A stretch of 64,000 nucleotides of DNA from Dryas octopetala. Lineage: Eukaryota > Streptophyta > Magnoliopsida > Rosales > Rosaceae. Below are positions 49,400 through 62,191 of the stretch, in pieces; position 1 is the first letter of the stretch, and each line of letters begins with the position of its first letter. Both the position numbers and the translations under genes were made by a program. Under the pieces are notes generated by a model. It did no database searches, was not told the DNA's origin, and saw only the letters and a list, made by a program, of their open reading frames with translations. Where the stretch lies: the NCBI GenBank assembly GCA_963921425.1, contig OY992836.1, forward strand, positions 10,509,304 to 10,573,303. Reading direction: 5' to 3'.

Positions 49400-50290
49400 A
49401 TATTATCCCTAACTTAATCACTTAGGTTCACCATCCTGGTGAAGTGAGGTCCAATGGACCTCTCTAATTGTAGAGTCTTATCTAGAAAAACCTTAATATT
49501 ATTTAATAGTGAATTCTCAACTTATATCTTGTAGATTGTTGAGTTACTTTTTCGGTGTGAAATTTACTACACCACACCAATGATTGAGTAGAGCCACACG
49601 TACAACCCCAATACTACAAACAAACTTCTGCAATCACTACCCCTAAAAGCTTAAGCTTTAAAGAATGTACCAGTAATCTCTACAAAAAACAAAAACAAAA
49701 TGTACCAGTAATGTATATCAAGCGTTAATAGATATCACTAACACATGCCTAGTCGACTATCCTAAGCACCGATCATAGAGAATATAAGTTTAAAAATATT
49801 GTAGGTTTCCTAGTTAATTTATAACTTTTTCCCATCCAAAATCCAATAAATATTAATACCAAATTCTAAAAAAACAAATTCCAACAGAACCCACCTGTGA
49901 CACACCACCATGTCATATTGTCATGTGACTCCAAACCACATTGAACATGGGAACCAGATACATTAACTTCACACAAGACTGAAGACCCTCCCGTGACATT
50001 GATCTGAACACACTTTGCTTTGAACCACTACTTTTTGCCTAGCTAGCTACCCTCTCTCTTAGTCCCTTATATTGAAAGTTCTTATTTATTTTTTACTTTT
50101 TATTATTTATGGATTAATAAAAGCTAAAAGGACCACAGAAGTTAAAAGAATATAGCTAGCCATATGGCCCATATTGGGATGCAATTTATGCAAATGTTGC
50201 ATGCGAATATAAATGTGTTTGTTGGTGGTTTGGTAATTGCATGCGTAGCCTCAAGCCTAGTGCACTTGCGCACTTTCGCACTTTCGAAGA

Positions 50291-52980
50291 AGTTGACATG
50301 CATATATATATGTACCTCATCAAGTGATATACAAAGACAGGGGAGTATGGATTAAACCTAATCATTGTTTCTCTATATGGTGGAAGTGACAGCAGAAGAT
50401 GGTGATCACTTTAAAGTTTGTATATGGTGGAATATTGACGCATGCATGGGTGGCAGGTTCACTCGATCTTTCTTTCTCACTACACATTTTGCACCAAAAA
50501 GAGCTCTTTTTGGTTCATCTCTCTCCCCTTAATTCTTAAAACATCTTTAAAATCACAATACCGACTCATTCTCTTCAGTCACCTTAATAAACTTAATCGT
50601 ACTACATTTTTGTATCATATTAAGTATGTAATTAATGCACACATTCAATATGATATGACCCACGACGTGATCTATGTAAACGTTACTTCATCCCTTTGTT
50701 TTAGTGTAAGGACCTACAACTCTTTTGGATTTAGCTAGGTACCTTCTCTTTTGACTATTTGCATATACCTAATGACATTTTTTTTTTTTGGCCGGTACCT
50801 AATGACATTTCTTAATTGTAAAAACAAAGGCAAAATGTTCTCGATCATTCCAAATGCTAAATCTACTACGTCTTTTCCTTTCTTTAATCTCTCGATCATA
50901 TATATATAGTTAAACAATAAGACATATATTCCTTGATCCCATCCCCATGTGCTATAGTGCTAAGTGGATCAACGTTACCAAATAGTTTCAAATGGATCAC
51001 AACCAAAGTCCAAAGCAATAATATTAAATATTTGACATATCCTAAAATTATATTCTAAAGTATTTATTTTTCTTGTTTTGAAGAACTTTCTTTAGAATCT
51101 TTACTAAAGCTGTTTCTTAATTAACTAACCCAGTGCACAAGAAACAAAGGGGGATTGTTGGGCTCAAGAATCTATAGGCAGGTCGGAGGCGGTGACATGA
51201 ACTTTTTTGGCTTTACTATATACATGGCAGCAACTGAGAAGCAAATCAGAGAAAGGAAAGAATGGGTTCGAGTGAGCCCGTGACACTAAAGTTGTGCCAC
51301 ACGTCAACACTATGACACATCATGCGTGTACGATTTGTCTTACAATGGCTATGACACATGCAATAGCAGTTTTTTAAAGACAATAAAAATAATTATTGTG
51401 TATTGTCGTAACAAGATTGTAAATTTTTTTTATCAACTAGGTGGCATGTGTATAATTATTAAGGTTGTGTTTCGATGGAGAATTTTTTAATTTTATAGAA
51501 TTTTAAAGTGATAAGATTTAAAATGAGATTCCAAATGATTAGATGTACAAAATGATTTGTTTGGTTAAAGTATTTATTTGACGGGAATTAATTTTGGAAT
51601 TTCTAATTTTATTTTTTATTGTTTTTGTTAATAAGGTTTAATTCAAACACCAAGGTCTTGAGTTTGAAGTCCTCAGTTCACATCTTAGGTTTGAGGTCTA
51701 GGCCCTGGTTCATGTCTCAAGTATGGGTCCCAGTTCTCAGTCTAAAGTTTGGGGTTCAGTGTCTTAGGGTCCGGGTCCCAATCTCGGGTTCGGGTCTTGG
51801 GTCCACGGTCTAATGTCCATATTCCACAGTCTAGGGTAGGGTCCAAGGTTCGAAATCCTTGGTTCGGGGTCTTAAGTCATGGTCCTAGGTTTCTCGTGTT
51901 TTTTGTTTAAGTTTAGACAAATTTCCATTGTATGGAATTTTGAAATGAGATTTGGAACTCTCAAATCTCATCTTCATATCCCATTTAATTCCTAAACAAG
52001 ATATTTTAGCCAAAAAAAAATTATAAAACCCATATTAACCCCAAATTCCATCTTGAAAAATTATGCATTCAAAGTTCAAATACACCCTCAAGGTTCAAAT
52101 AGTTTTATCCATATTAGAATCACGCAAGAGAAAATTACTCATTATACATCTTCTATTCCTCTAGTAGTGTTGGGCCAAGAGTTGGGTCTAAATTTTTTTT
52201 CCCTCCTTGTATTGGGCCTTCTATGTTGGGTCTAAAAGTTTTCAATTACGTCTTCACTCTTCACCCATTATGTATACTTAAAACTCCATCACCAATATAT
52301 AGATCAATGATTCTTGAATTGCATAGAGTAATGTTCAAACAGTTTCGTTTTTAAATTCATAAAATTGAATTTTTTAAAAAGAAATATGTTCAAACACGTA
52401 CCGGCACTAGCCGGTATGTGTTTCTACTAACCGGTACGTGTTTCAATAACATGTTCTGAACATGTGAAATGAAAATCTAAAAGTTATTACAAATTTACAA
52501 CAAAAGTTTAAAACATGCATGTAAAATAGTACAACATGTGCTTGCAGTATATGTACCTTGCCAAAATAATGCTGACTTTAATTCTTCTTTGTGCACGAAA
52601 ACAGCTTCGGAATAAAGAGAGAGGGGCAGAGGGAAGATTAGACAGGTGATGAGTCAATTGTTGGGGTGTCCATTTTTGAGCTGCTGTACAATGGTCAATG
52701 GTGTGTGTGTGTATATATATATATATATCAGTACCTAAGAATGTACTCGTGGAGTCGTGGGTGCGTTTAGGTAAAAAATCTGGTTATATAGGAATTTTAT
52801 ATATGGTAAATGATTGAATAAATTGCTAATTGTGGTTTTGTGCATGAATCTGTTAAGATTTATTAGTTCTAACAACTTTCTATTTTTCATGGGTTATAAT
52901 ACTAGAGGAAATATTTAAACAGAATTAAAAACTAAAATCCACAATCTAAATAAATAGATTGTAATTGTTAAAATTGAATT
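50291..52980. other. Intergenic DNA with a degenerate GGGTC-rich tandem array
   Basis: No gene. 51650-51895 consists of degenerate repeats around GGGTTCGGGTCTTGGGTCC and GGTCTAAAGTTTGGGGTTC, spaced 10-20 bp, decaying at both ends. Flanking GGAATTTTGAAATGAGATTT words (51930) resemble 51500-51540 in inverted order, so the array may sit inside an old inverted-repeat element. Confidence 0.45.
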
Positions 52981-53419
52981 TGTTGTTCGTCCATTTATTT
53001 TAAACTTTGACCGCTTAAACGAACAGGTAAACGATTTCCGATTTGGCTGATTTTTTGCATGAATGATCTATCAATGGAGATGTAAAAAATGGACGGTTCG
53101 AATTAACATAAAACAACCCGTGTGGACCCCACAAGGTGATCCTTCATTTAATACTAAATGAGGGATCCTTTATTGGAAGGGCCCTCTATATATATATACA
53201 CTCACATATATATATATATATACCCACATTGATTAATAAGGGTGAGTATATATACTCACACACATATTGATTAATATGTTCACAGACCGTGAACATACCC
53301 ATGTCATAGCATATATATATATTAATCAATATGTGTCTTAGGGATGCTTCATGGCTAATATTGATTGATATGAGCTTGTTTCATGCCATTATAGCTGGAA
53401 AAGTCGTTAAACCCATGTT

Positions 53420-53463
<44 letters not shown>

Positions 53464-54106
53464 GGGCCCTTCCAATAAAGGATCCCTCATTTAGTGTTAA
53501 ATGAGGGATCCCCCTGTGTGGCCCACACGGGTTGTTTTGTGTTAATCCGAACCGTCCATTTTTTACATCTTTATTGATAGATCATCTCTACAAAAAATTA
53601 GCCAAATTGGAAATCGTTTATTCGTTCGTTTAAGCGGTCAAAGTTTAAAACAAATGGACGAACAAAAAATTCCTCTATAAACACTTAAACTTTGACCGCT
53701 TAATCAAATGGGTAAACGATTTCCGATTTGGCTGATTTTTTGCAGGGATGATTTATCAATGAAGATGTAAAAAATGGATGGTTCAGATTAACACAAAACG
53801 ACCCGTGTGGGCCCCACAAGGTGATCCATCATTTAACACTAAATGAGGGATCCCTTATTGGAAGGGCTCTCTATATATATATATATACACTCACATATAT
53901 ATATACCCATATTGATTAATATGGGTGGGTATATATACTCACACACATATTGATTAATATGTTCACAGACAGTGAACATACCCATGTCATAGCATATATA
54001 TATATATATTAATCAATATGTGTCTTAGGGATGCTTCATGGCTAATATTGATTGATATGAGCTTGTTTCATGCCATTATAGCTGGCAAAGTCGTTAAACC
54101 CATGTT

Positions 54107-54150
<44 letters not shown>
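52981..54150. repeat. Direct duplication, period about 687 bp, with MITE halves and (AC)n tracts
   Basis: 52996-53455 and 53683-54150 are near-identical: each holds the right half of the 53461 MITE, the run TGTTCACAGACNGTGAACAT, TCTTAGGGATGCTTCATGGC and an (AC)n tract (about 53424-53450 and 54111-54143). A third partial copy lies at 54560-54710. Confidence 0.85.
53461..53872. mobile_element. Foldback MITE (AGAGGGCCCTTCCAATAAAG ends)
   Basis: Left AGAGGGCCCTTCCAATAAAG pairs with right AGAGAGCCCTTCCAATAAGG on the other strand; the whole 412 bp is an imperfect palindrome centred near 53665. Inserted in TATATA, so the target duplication is ambiguous. The right half alone recurs at 52981-53190. 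Confidence 0.88.
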
Positions 54151-54155
<5 letters not shown>

Positions 54156-54156
<1 letters not shown>

Positions 54157-54557
54157 CAAAAATGCTCTAAAACTAACTGGTTAGTAAGTTAATACAAAGC
54201 TAACTACCCTGTTGGGCCCACTGCACAATGTAATCTCAAAATCCTAACCGTTTATTTTTTAGGCCCTACTTCAAAGATCATTCATGTAAAAAATCTCCAA
54301 AATCAGAAGTCATTTAGTCATTTGATTATGATAACAACTATTTCTATGCTTTTATCGAAAATACTGATTGTCTATTTATTTGATCTCAATTAGATGACTA
54401 CATGATTTTTGATTTAGTTAATTTTTTGAAATGATAATCTTTGAAGTATGGCCTAAATAATTGATGGTTCGGATTATGAGATAAGTTATGTAGTAGACTC
54501 AAAAATATAGTTAGCTTTGTATTAACTTACTAACTGGTTAGCTTTAGAGCACTCCTA
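54156..54557. mobile_element. Foldback MITE (GCTCTAAAACTAACTGGTTAG ends)
   Basis: GCTCTAAAACTAACTGG at 54164 is mirrored by GCTCTAAAGCTAACCAG at 54550 on the other strand, each continuing for over 40 bp into TTAGTAAGTTAATACAAAGC. The interior is palindromic. Flanked by TA repeats. Confidence 0.86.
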
Positions 54558-54719
54558 TATATATATATATATACACTCACAGACCCATGTCGTAACATAT
54601 ATATATATACCTATATTGATTAATATGGGTGGGTATATATACTCACACACATATTGATTAATATGTTCATAGACCGTGAACATACCCATGTCATAGCATA
54701 TATATATATATATATGTTC

Positions 54720-56131
54720 ACTGACCGTCGTAAATCGTGATCAGATTGTGGGCTAACATATATATATATATATAATTGTTCCTCTACCTATAAATTTTAT
54801 TTGCAATCCTTCGTAGACCCATGTTTCAATTCACTCGGAGAAAATTCATAGATTAACCATCAAATCATATTATAAATCAGAGAGAAATAACACATGAATA
54901 TTTGTAGTGAAATAAAATTAACATACGTGAGAAAGGAAACAAACCAGCAAATCTGTTCAGTATAGCACCATGGTGACTGATCTGGTTGGGTTTTTGTCGT
55001 TCTGCTTCTATTTTTGTAGGGACTGAGCTGCTTTGAGATGTAGAGAAGCACCTATGTACCTACGTTTGTTTTTTGGGTGGGATGGAAAAGGAAGTCCCGC
55101 TTGTTTTTATGAGTAATTTTGTTTTTTTAGAATTTCCAAATTTATTCCACTTGGAAAAGAGAATTCCTGCTTGCATAAGAATTGTAAAATGACGCCTATT
55201 TTGTTGGAATTTAAACTCAGGATTTTAGCTCTGTAAATTCCACAAATATTTCCCTCGTAATTTGTGAATTTCCTTATAATTTGGCCAAACACAGAACTTT
55301 CAATTTTCCACGCGTGAAATACTGACTTTTTTTTTAAATCCCAAGTTTTTTTTTTTTGGCATCCAAACACATTGTTAGGGTTTTTAATTAAGTCCTTTTA
55401 TTTTTCTTCTTTGACAGCTTTATGTTAGGTTTTAACTCTGGGATTTTGAGCGAATGCAGCCTTTACAAAGCCCACTCTATACCCTTGGAGGGGAAATACC
55501 CTTCAAATCGGGAGAGGACTTTATTATGAATTAAAATGATTTTCTTATAAATTAAAAGGACTTCATTATGAATTAAAAAAATTTCTTATAAATTTAAGGA
55601 CTTTATTATGAATTAATAGAATTTTCTTATAAATTTTAAAACACTTTCGGTCTTCATCTAAAAACTGTTTTTCTAAAGAACCCAAGTCTAATTATCTCAA
55701 GAAAGATAATCCTCTCAAACTTTGGTCAGTTAAGAAATAATTTGCGTTCTTGGATGCCATCATTATACTCATATATATTTCATGAAATTTAAATAAAGTA
55801 CTTTTTTTAGAAAAAAAAAGTTTGGAAATTTGTCATCTTAGAAATTTTAGTTTTAATGAGTCGACATACACTATATTAAATCCAATTGCTCAACATGTAC
55901 GTAGTGTTAAGAGAGTCAGCCTAGTTAGCATTATTAGTGTGCCATGTGTTAGCTTAGGTAGATTAGTTTGTTAAGACATCTGGTTTTGTTAAAATTGGAT
56001 AAGATAAATAGTTAAAATCATGTGTATTCAAGAAAGAAGTTTCTAACTTGAAGGAAAAAAATATATTAAGATGGACTAATCATAAGGGGAGACTTATCCC
56101 TTCCAATCCCTCCAAAAATGGTGGGATTAAA
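54720..56131. other. Intergenic AT-rich DNA
   Basis: Short GACTTTATTATGAATTAA repeats at 55520-55630. No gene or clear element end recognised. Confidence 0.5.
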
Positions 56132-56597
56132 TAGGGGTGGGCATTTAAACCGCGAACCGGACACACCGAACCAAACCGGGGGTTAAAAAACCGTAAAAAC
56201 CGTGTTGACCAAAACCGGTCAAAGATTGGACCGAATTGGACCGGACCGGTCCTATACGGTTCCGGTTCCGGTTTTGCTTTCCTTGAAGCCGGGCGGGACC
56301 GGACCGGACCGTATGTGTATAAACATATATATATTTATACCATTTTATATTTTTATACACACATTTATATATATTTTAGATAATAAAATTAATATTAACC
56401 TAGTTATATTTTAGACCCTAAAATATATTTTATATATATCCCTATATGGCCTATATAGTATATTATATATATATAGTACTATATAGTATATAGTTTATAA
56501 TACTATAGTATATCCTAACTTATAATTTTTTTATATATATTATTGTTTACTATAAGACTATACCCTATACCCTAAATGGCCTATGGCCCCTATACTC

Positions 56598-56965
56598 TAA
56601 ACCCCAATTGAAACCCTCAAACCACAATTAGATTAGTTAATTACAAATTACCAATTTAAACCCCAATTGAAACCCTCAAACCCCAATTAGATTAGTCAAT
56701 TACAAATTACCAATTTAAACCCCAATTGAAACCCTAAAACCCCAATTAGATTAGTCAATTACAAATTACCAATTTAAACCCCAATTTAAACCCTAAAACC
56801 CCAATTAGATTAGTCAATTACAAATTACCAATTTAAACCCCAATTGAAACCCTCAAACCCCAATTAGATTAGTCAATTACAAATTACCAATTTAAACCCC
56901 AATTGAAACCCTCAAATCCCAATTAGATTAGTCAATTACAAATTACCAATTTAAACCCCATTTGA
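56598..56965. repeat. 59-bp minisatellite, about 6 copies
   Basis: TACAAATTACCAATTTAAAC recurs every 59 bp (56642, 56701, 56760, 56819 and onward), each unit also holding AACCCCAATTGAAACCCT. A single further unit occurs at 57100-57170. Internal to the hAT element. Confidence 0.93.
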
Positions 56966-57937
56966 AACACTAATTATATATTTGATAGTATTATATAGTA
57001 TATAATTTATAATACTATAGTATATCCTAACTTATAATTTTTTTATGTATATGTTTACTACAAGACTATACCCTAAATACCCTATACTCTAAACCCCAAT
57101 TGAAACCCCAATTGAAACCCTCAAACCCCAATTAGATTAGTCAATTACAAATTACCAATTTAAACCCTAATTGAAAATTTGAAACACTAATTATATATTT
57201 GATAGTACCCATATAATATATAGTTTATAATATTATAGTATATCCTAACTTATAATTTTTGTATGTATATGTTTATAAGTTTATTATAAGACTATATCAT
57301 ATACCCTAAATACCCTATACTCTAAACCCCAATTAAAACACTAAAATTAAATGAAACCCCAAAATCAAATGAAACCCCAATTGAAAATTTGAAACCCTCA
57401 AAAAGTCAAACCCTAATTACTAATTAGATTAGTCAATTACCAATTTACCCATTTGGCCATTTTTGGCAATTACCCTACCCAATTACAGATTACCCCGATC
57501 CCCAACCCTAAAGCCCCAATTGATTTCTGTCTCACACTCTCACGCATCCAATCTCACTCACCCAGCCAAGTCTCTGCCTCTCTGACTCTCTCACGCAGCA
57601 AGCCAGCCAAGTCTCTGCTCTGTCTCTCACTCTCAGCTCTCACACTCATCTCAGGTTACCATCTCTCATCTCGCATCTCTCATGATCTCATCTAGTCATC
57701 TCTGTCTCTCATCTCTCACTCTCACTCGCGAATCGCAGTCAGCTGACTCAACCACTCAAGTCTCTGATCTCGTCGGCGTCGGCGTCGTCGCAGCGAATCA
57801 AAAGCCGTTTCGGTACATCTCGTCGGCGTCGTCTCAGGTAACCATCTCTCTCACTCTCATCTCTCATCTCGCGTCTCTCTCTGTCAGTTTATCATCTCTG
57901 TCTCTCATCTCTCACTCTCTCATCTTGTCATCTCTTT

Positions 57938-58250
57938 GCAATTTGGGGTTTGATTTCGGGTTTGTGTTTCTATTAAGGTTATTCTGTAATTTTTGTGCAA
58001 TTTTTTTGTTCTTCCTTGCAATTTCGATTTTAAATTAGGGTTTATAGTTAATGACTTAATGTGGGGTTTGATTTCAGGTTAGGGTTTACATTAGGGTTAT
58101 TCTATAATTTTTGTGCAAATTTGTGGTTCTTCCTTGCAATTTTGATTTTAAATTAGGGTTTATAGTTAATTTGGGGTTTGATTTCGGGTTAGGGTTTACA
58201 TTAGGGTTATTCTGTAATTTATGTGCAATTTTGTGGTTCTTCCTTGCAAG
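57938..58250. repeat. Three tandem copies of a 110-120 bp unit
   Basis: GGGGTTTGATTTC, ATTAGGGTTATTCTGTAATTT and GGTTCTTCCTTGCAA repeat in order at about 57942, 58062 and 58171. AT/GGG-rich words resemble telomere-like repeats but are not arrays of TTTAGGG. Confidence 0.85.
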
Positions 58251-58964
58251 GGTCTTGTGGTGTATTTGATGGCTGCTGGCAGGGGTTTTATGGTGTATTT
58301 GATGGCTGCTGGCAAGGTTTATTTGAAGACAATGAGTGATTTATGGTGTTTACTGGCTGGGGGATATGAAATTTTGTAATTATTGATTAATGGGTTGTTT
58401 TGATCCATATTGTGAATCCTCTTTACATATCTGTATACTGTATAAGAAAATTTGTGTTTTATTGTGTTGTGCTGTGTTTTATTGTGTCAAATTACAGGGT
58501 ATGTTTGATTGTAGACCATAATATGTCTGGCAGGCCCTTAGCTGCTATTCATGGTCTAGTTTCTGGTTACCAATTTGATTTGCTAGCTTGTGGCTTTGTT
58601 TTCTCTTGGATTTTAATTTTCTGTCGTTTCTTGAACTGTGGTGCAGTGAAAAGCTTATGAGTGCATGTTAATTTGTTATGAAATGAGAAGTGAGAACATG
58701 ACAGGATGGTATAGTAGTATGGTTGATTATTTTTTGGCCCAAATTTTTAATTGGGCTCAGACTAAAAAGCCCAAAACAGTAAGGCCCAAAACAGAAACAA
58801 TGCACTGGACCGGACCGGAACTGTTACAGTTTGGTTTGGTCCAGTTCTGCTGCAACAATTCTCCCACACCGGCACCGCACCGCACCGTATTGCCCTCTAC
58901 AGTGCAGTGCCGGTGTAGGGGGAGAACTGGGCCGGACCGCACCGTGCCCACCCCTAGGATTAAA

Positions 58965-59664
58965 TAATTCATACAATGTTCTTCCCATGTTCTTCCTTCA
59001 AGTTAGAAGATATCATTCATATTCTTCTTTGAATACACATGAATTTAGCTTTTATTCTATCATATCATATCCTATGCATCAAACAAGGCCAAATTAATTT
59101 AATAGCTAGTGTAAGAATTTGAACTTAGAATATCTTTAACATTATAAAAATAAATATTATTAAATCAATAATTTTTAGTGTATTACGTACATTAGACTTA
59201 TCTAAAATTTGTACGTGTGGTAGTTGTGAAAGTTAATAGTCCTAGAAAAGCCTTCACTACCCTTTACTTATAGAAAATCACTACTTATCCTAATATATAA
59301 GTTCGGTTAAAGATAAACAGAAATTTGTGACGAGTAGGGATTCTCGTAAGAAGCCATTCATGTCTTACAATGTTAGGCTTCTTACAAATTCATCATGCAA
59401 ATGACAATAAATTTTATGTTATTTTTAAATAGAAAATAAATATTATCCCTTTATGAAAAAGAAATATTATAAAATACACCAATCGATGTCCCTCTCCTCT
59501 GCGAATAAAAAATAAAATTAAAGAAGATAATCAACAAGACATCATTCATATAGTTTACGATTACTAAAGGAGTAATTCAAATTTGGGACATATTTTTCTT
59601 AGCAAGATAATTTTAAATATAGTTCTCGATTATACTTTTATATATGGTTATGTTAAGTGACTTC
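58965..59664. other. Intergenic AT-rich DNA
   Basis: Nothing recognised. Confidence 0.5.
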
Positions 59665-60327
59665 CACTACAAGAAAAATGGCTTTTCTTGTCGGGAAAAG
59701 TCATTACCGACTAAAAAATTTCGTCGGTCATTTCGTCTCCCAAAGCTCGTTGAGCAAAGTCTTTCCCGACAAAACCAAACCATTTTTTCGAGCAAGTTTT
59801 TGGCCGAGAAAAAAATATTGTCGGCAATTTGGTCGGTGAAGTTTTTGAAGCATTCAAATTTTTTATTTTCCTGACAAATATTTTGTCTACAAAAACACTT
59901 TGGCCGACAAAATAACTTTGTCGGTAAAGGTCTAAACTTTTCCCGACAAAACATTTGGTCAGGAAAGGTGCTTTTTTTAGACAAAATCTTTCATCGCTAA
60001 AGAATTAAAATTTTTGGCCTGCAGCCATTTGTTGGCAGATTATAGTTTTATACTTTGTTTTGTTTTAGAATTGTTGTTTTGGACTTCTATTATTAAATTT
60101 TTAGAATGATAGATATTAGATATACTACAAGTTAATAACCAAAAATCATGAAAAAATGAAGAGCAGTGACTCCATATATATATATATATATAAAATCATC
60201 AAAATACAAATATGTATTTAAATATAATTGTATATACAAACCTACAGTACTAAGTACACAAAAAGTGTATACACTATATTTTCCAGCACCTCAATCAAGT
60301 AGGCCTCCTTCAAGAGGATCATAACCT

Positions 60328-61908
60328 TCAAACTATATCCAAGAAGTTGGGATGCTCCAGTACCTTGCTGAAGTTGGAATTATCCAATTCCTCTGCCTCA
60401 TCCCTTTGCATCTCATCAACACATGACTTGAAACACATTCCTAGCTGAATCCAAAATTCCTAAGTCAGTTTGTCCTCCAATTTATGTTAATATACCTCCT
60501 GCCACAAAGAAAATGAAAGGAAAGCCATGAATTTAGAAGACCCAAGAATTAGAACATCCATTTGAAGCATCCAAGAAATTAAAGAATTGATTACAGCACA
60601 ACAAAGAAAATATATGAACAATAAAGCTCATCTACAACTTTGGCATACCAATTTCTTGAACTTCTGAAAAGTTACTTAACCATTTAGAAACATTAAGAAA
60701 AAATCAAGACCCCAGACTAATACAGTCCTTTTGTAAATTCCAAACATGAGTAAGCCACAAGAGTATCCCATTAAATTTCAAATAGAACCTGATCTTTGAG
60801 CGATGAAAAGTGAGACACTAAGGAGAGGGGCTAATATATATAATTCAATGTTTATACTAGAAAGGCAATTTCCAATTAGTTCAGCAAATGACAAGAAAAT
60901 TTCAGAAAGAAGGAAAAATAACTTACTTGACACTCTAGAATTTCGCTTCACAATGGCTGCATATCCCCCACATCTCACGCCTTATCAGATAACATACAAA
61001 AAAAAAAAAACCAAAAAATAAATACAACATACAGACACTCATTTTTGACCAAAAAATAAAAATATTGACACTCATTGAAGATGCATGGATAAAATTTTAA
61101 AGACAGAGGCAAACTTGGAAACAAGAATAAGCATTATGGCTTTATCATCAAATTTTTGTAACTGATTAATTTATAAATGACTTAAGACACATTACAGATG
61201 TATTTGCAGCAGTGATTTTCTCAAGGTTTGCAATCCGAGTCTGCCTAATGAGTAAGAAAATGTTATAGCAATTATATGAGATAGAAAGTTTATCTCATGG
61301 TTCATTTGATTGTACAGCTATGCAGAGATCATAAATTAAGAAAGAAGAAAAAGAAGTAAAGGTAAAAGCTCAAATTAATCCAAAGGCCTGTCATACACTA
61401 ATTCATAGAAATCCAGTAGGTATAAATTTATTCACAGTAACCCAAACCCACCCTTCACATCAACACCCCCCCAAACCCAAACAGAGAGAGAGAGAGAGGC
61501 ATACCAAGCAGAAAGGGAGAGAGAGCAAAGACCCAAAAAACCTGGAACTAACCACTTAACAGATTCACAACTTTAGCCAACACTTTAATAAATAAAAAAA
61601 ACAATTAATCTGCAAATCAACCCAAACGCATATAGAACACTGTCACTAAATCAACCAATTATGGAAAGAGAAGAAAGCAGAAAATCACTAACCTGTACAT
61701 CAAAGACTTATAAAAATAAAGATTAGAGATTGAAAAAAAGAAATTAACCTGCAACATGAAAAAACGTTTTCAGAAAAAAAAAAAAAAATATTCACCAGAA
61801 ACCGGACATTCAGGCATTAAACAAAAATAAAAAATGCTAAAAAAAAACCTTTTTATACATTTGGGTGTTAGGGTTTCCAGGGGATCTTAGATTCTTAGGG
61901 TTTTCCAT
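60328..61908 (-). pseudogene. Gene-like exons inside the CACTA element, possible captured host gene fragment
   Basis: Minus strand. A purine/pyrimidine-rich leader (about 61909-62110) is followed by an ATG at 61908 (MENPKNLRSPGNPNTQ) with a donor near 61849. Later pieces look spliced: about 61202-61241 (TRIANLEKITAAN), about 60915-60955 (AIVKRNSRVS) and a last exon 60328-60498 reading EFWIQLGMCFKSC, VDEMQRDEAEELD, NFSKVLEHPNFLDIV then stop. A TAG lies in frame just upstream of EFWIQ, so the last exon is at least partly decayed. I do not recognise the family. It could be the element's own accessory gene rather than a capture. Confidence 0.4.
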
Positions 61909-62191
61909 GGAGGAGAGGAAAATCGGGAGGCATAGAGGTAGCTTAGCCCGTGGATTTTGGGTTTTGGAGAGGTCAAGACGAGGGAGCAGAGGATGAGGAC
62001 GATCTAGACCAAGAAAGATAAGGGGGAGACTGCGATGACGACGACGAGGTGAGAGGGCGACGGCGACGGCGAGGGAGAGGGAGAGAGGGAGGGACACATC
62101 GAGAGAGTTTGAGTCTTTGAGAGGGAGGGTGTGAAAAAGTAAAGAAATAAAAACATAAAAGTAAAAATCAAGTGTGCTTTAATTTAAAATA

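Larger units (their letters stand above)
41785..50290. repeat. Segmental tandem duplication containing lyase gene 2 (partner 24800-34950)
   Basis: Similarity to the gene 1 block begins downstream of the gene (AGATTATTGAATGA, GGCAGAGTTCATTTTA) and continues past the promoter to GCATGCGAATATA and TTTGTTGGTGGTTTGG at about 50200-50240. The blocks are in direct orientation; size differences come from later insertions. Confidence 0.85.
56132..58956. mobile_element. hAT element with CCGGACCGG subterminal arrays, non-autonomous
   Basis: Perfect 8-bp duplication GGATTAAA (56124-56131, 58957-58964). Ends TAGGGGTGGGCA in inverted orientation at both sides. 56150-56315 and 58805-58945 are packed with GGACCGG, ACCGG and GCACCG words. 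A C/T-rich leader-like region lies at 57530-57930, followed by a GGGTTTGATTTC repeat. No transposase domain was found in any frame. Confidence 0.9.

Noticed and set aside
52981-54150. A pair of direct repeats of about 460 bp as LTRs of a small retroelement
   Set aside because: No TG...CA ends, no primer-binding site, and the repeats contain MITE halves and AC tracts.
57453-58038. Ser/Leu-rich open frames
   Set aside because: Translations of CTCTCATCTC-type leader repeats inside the hAT element; no domain and frames overlap each other.
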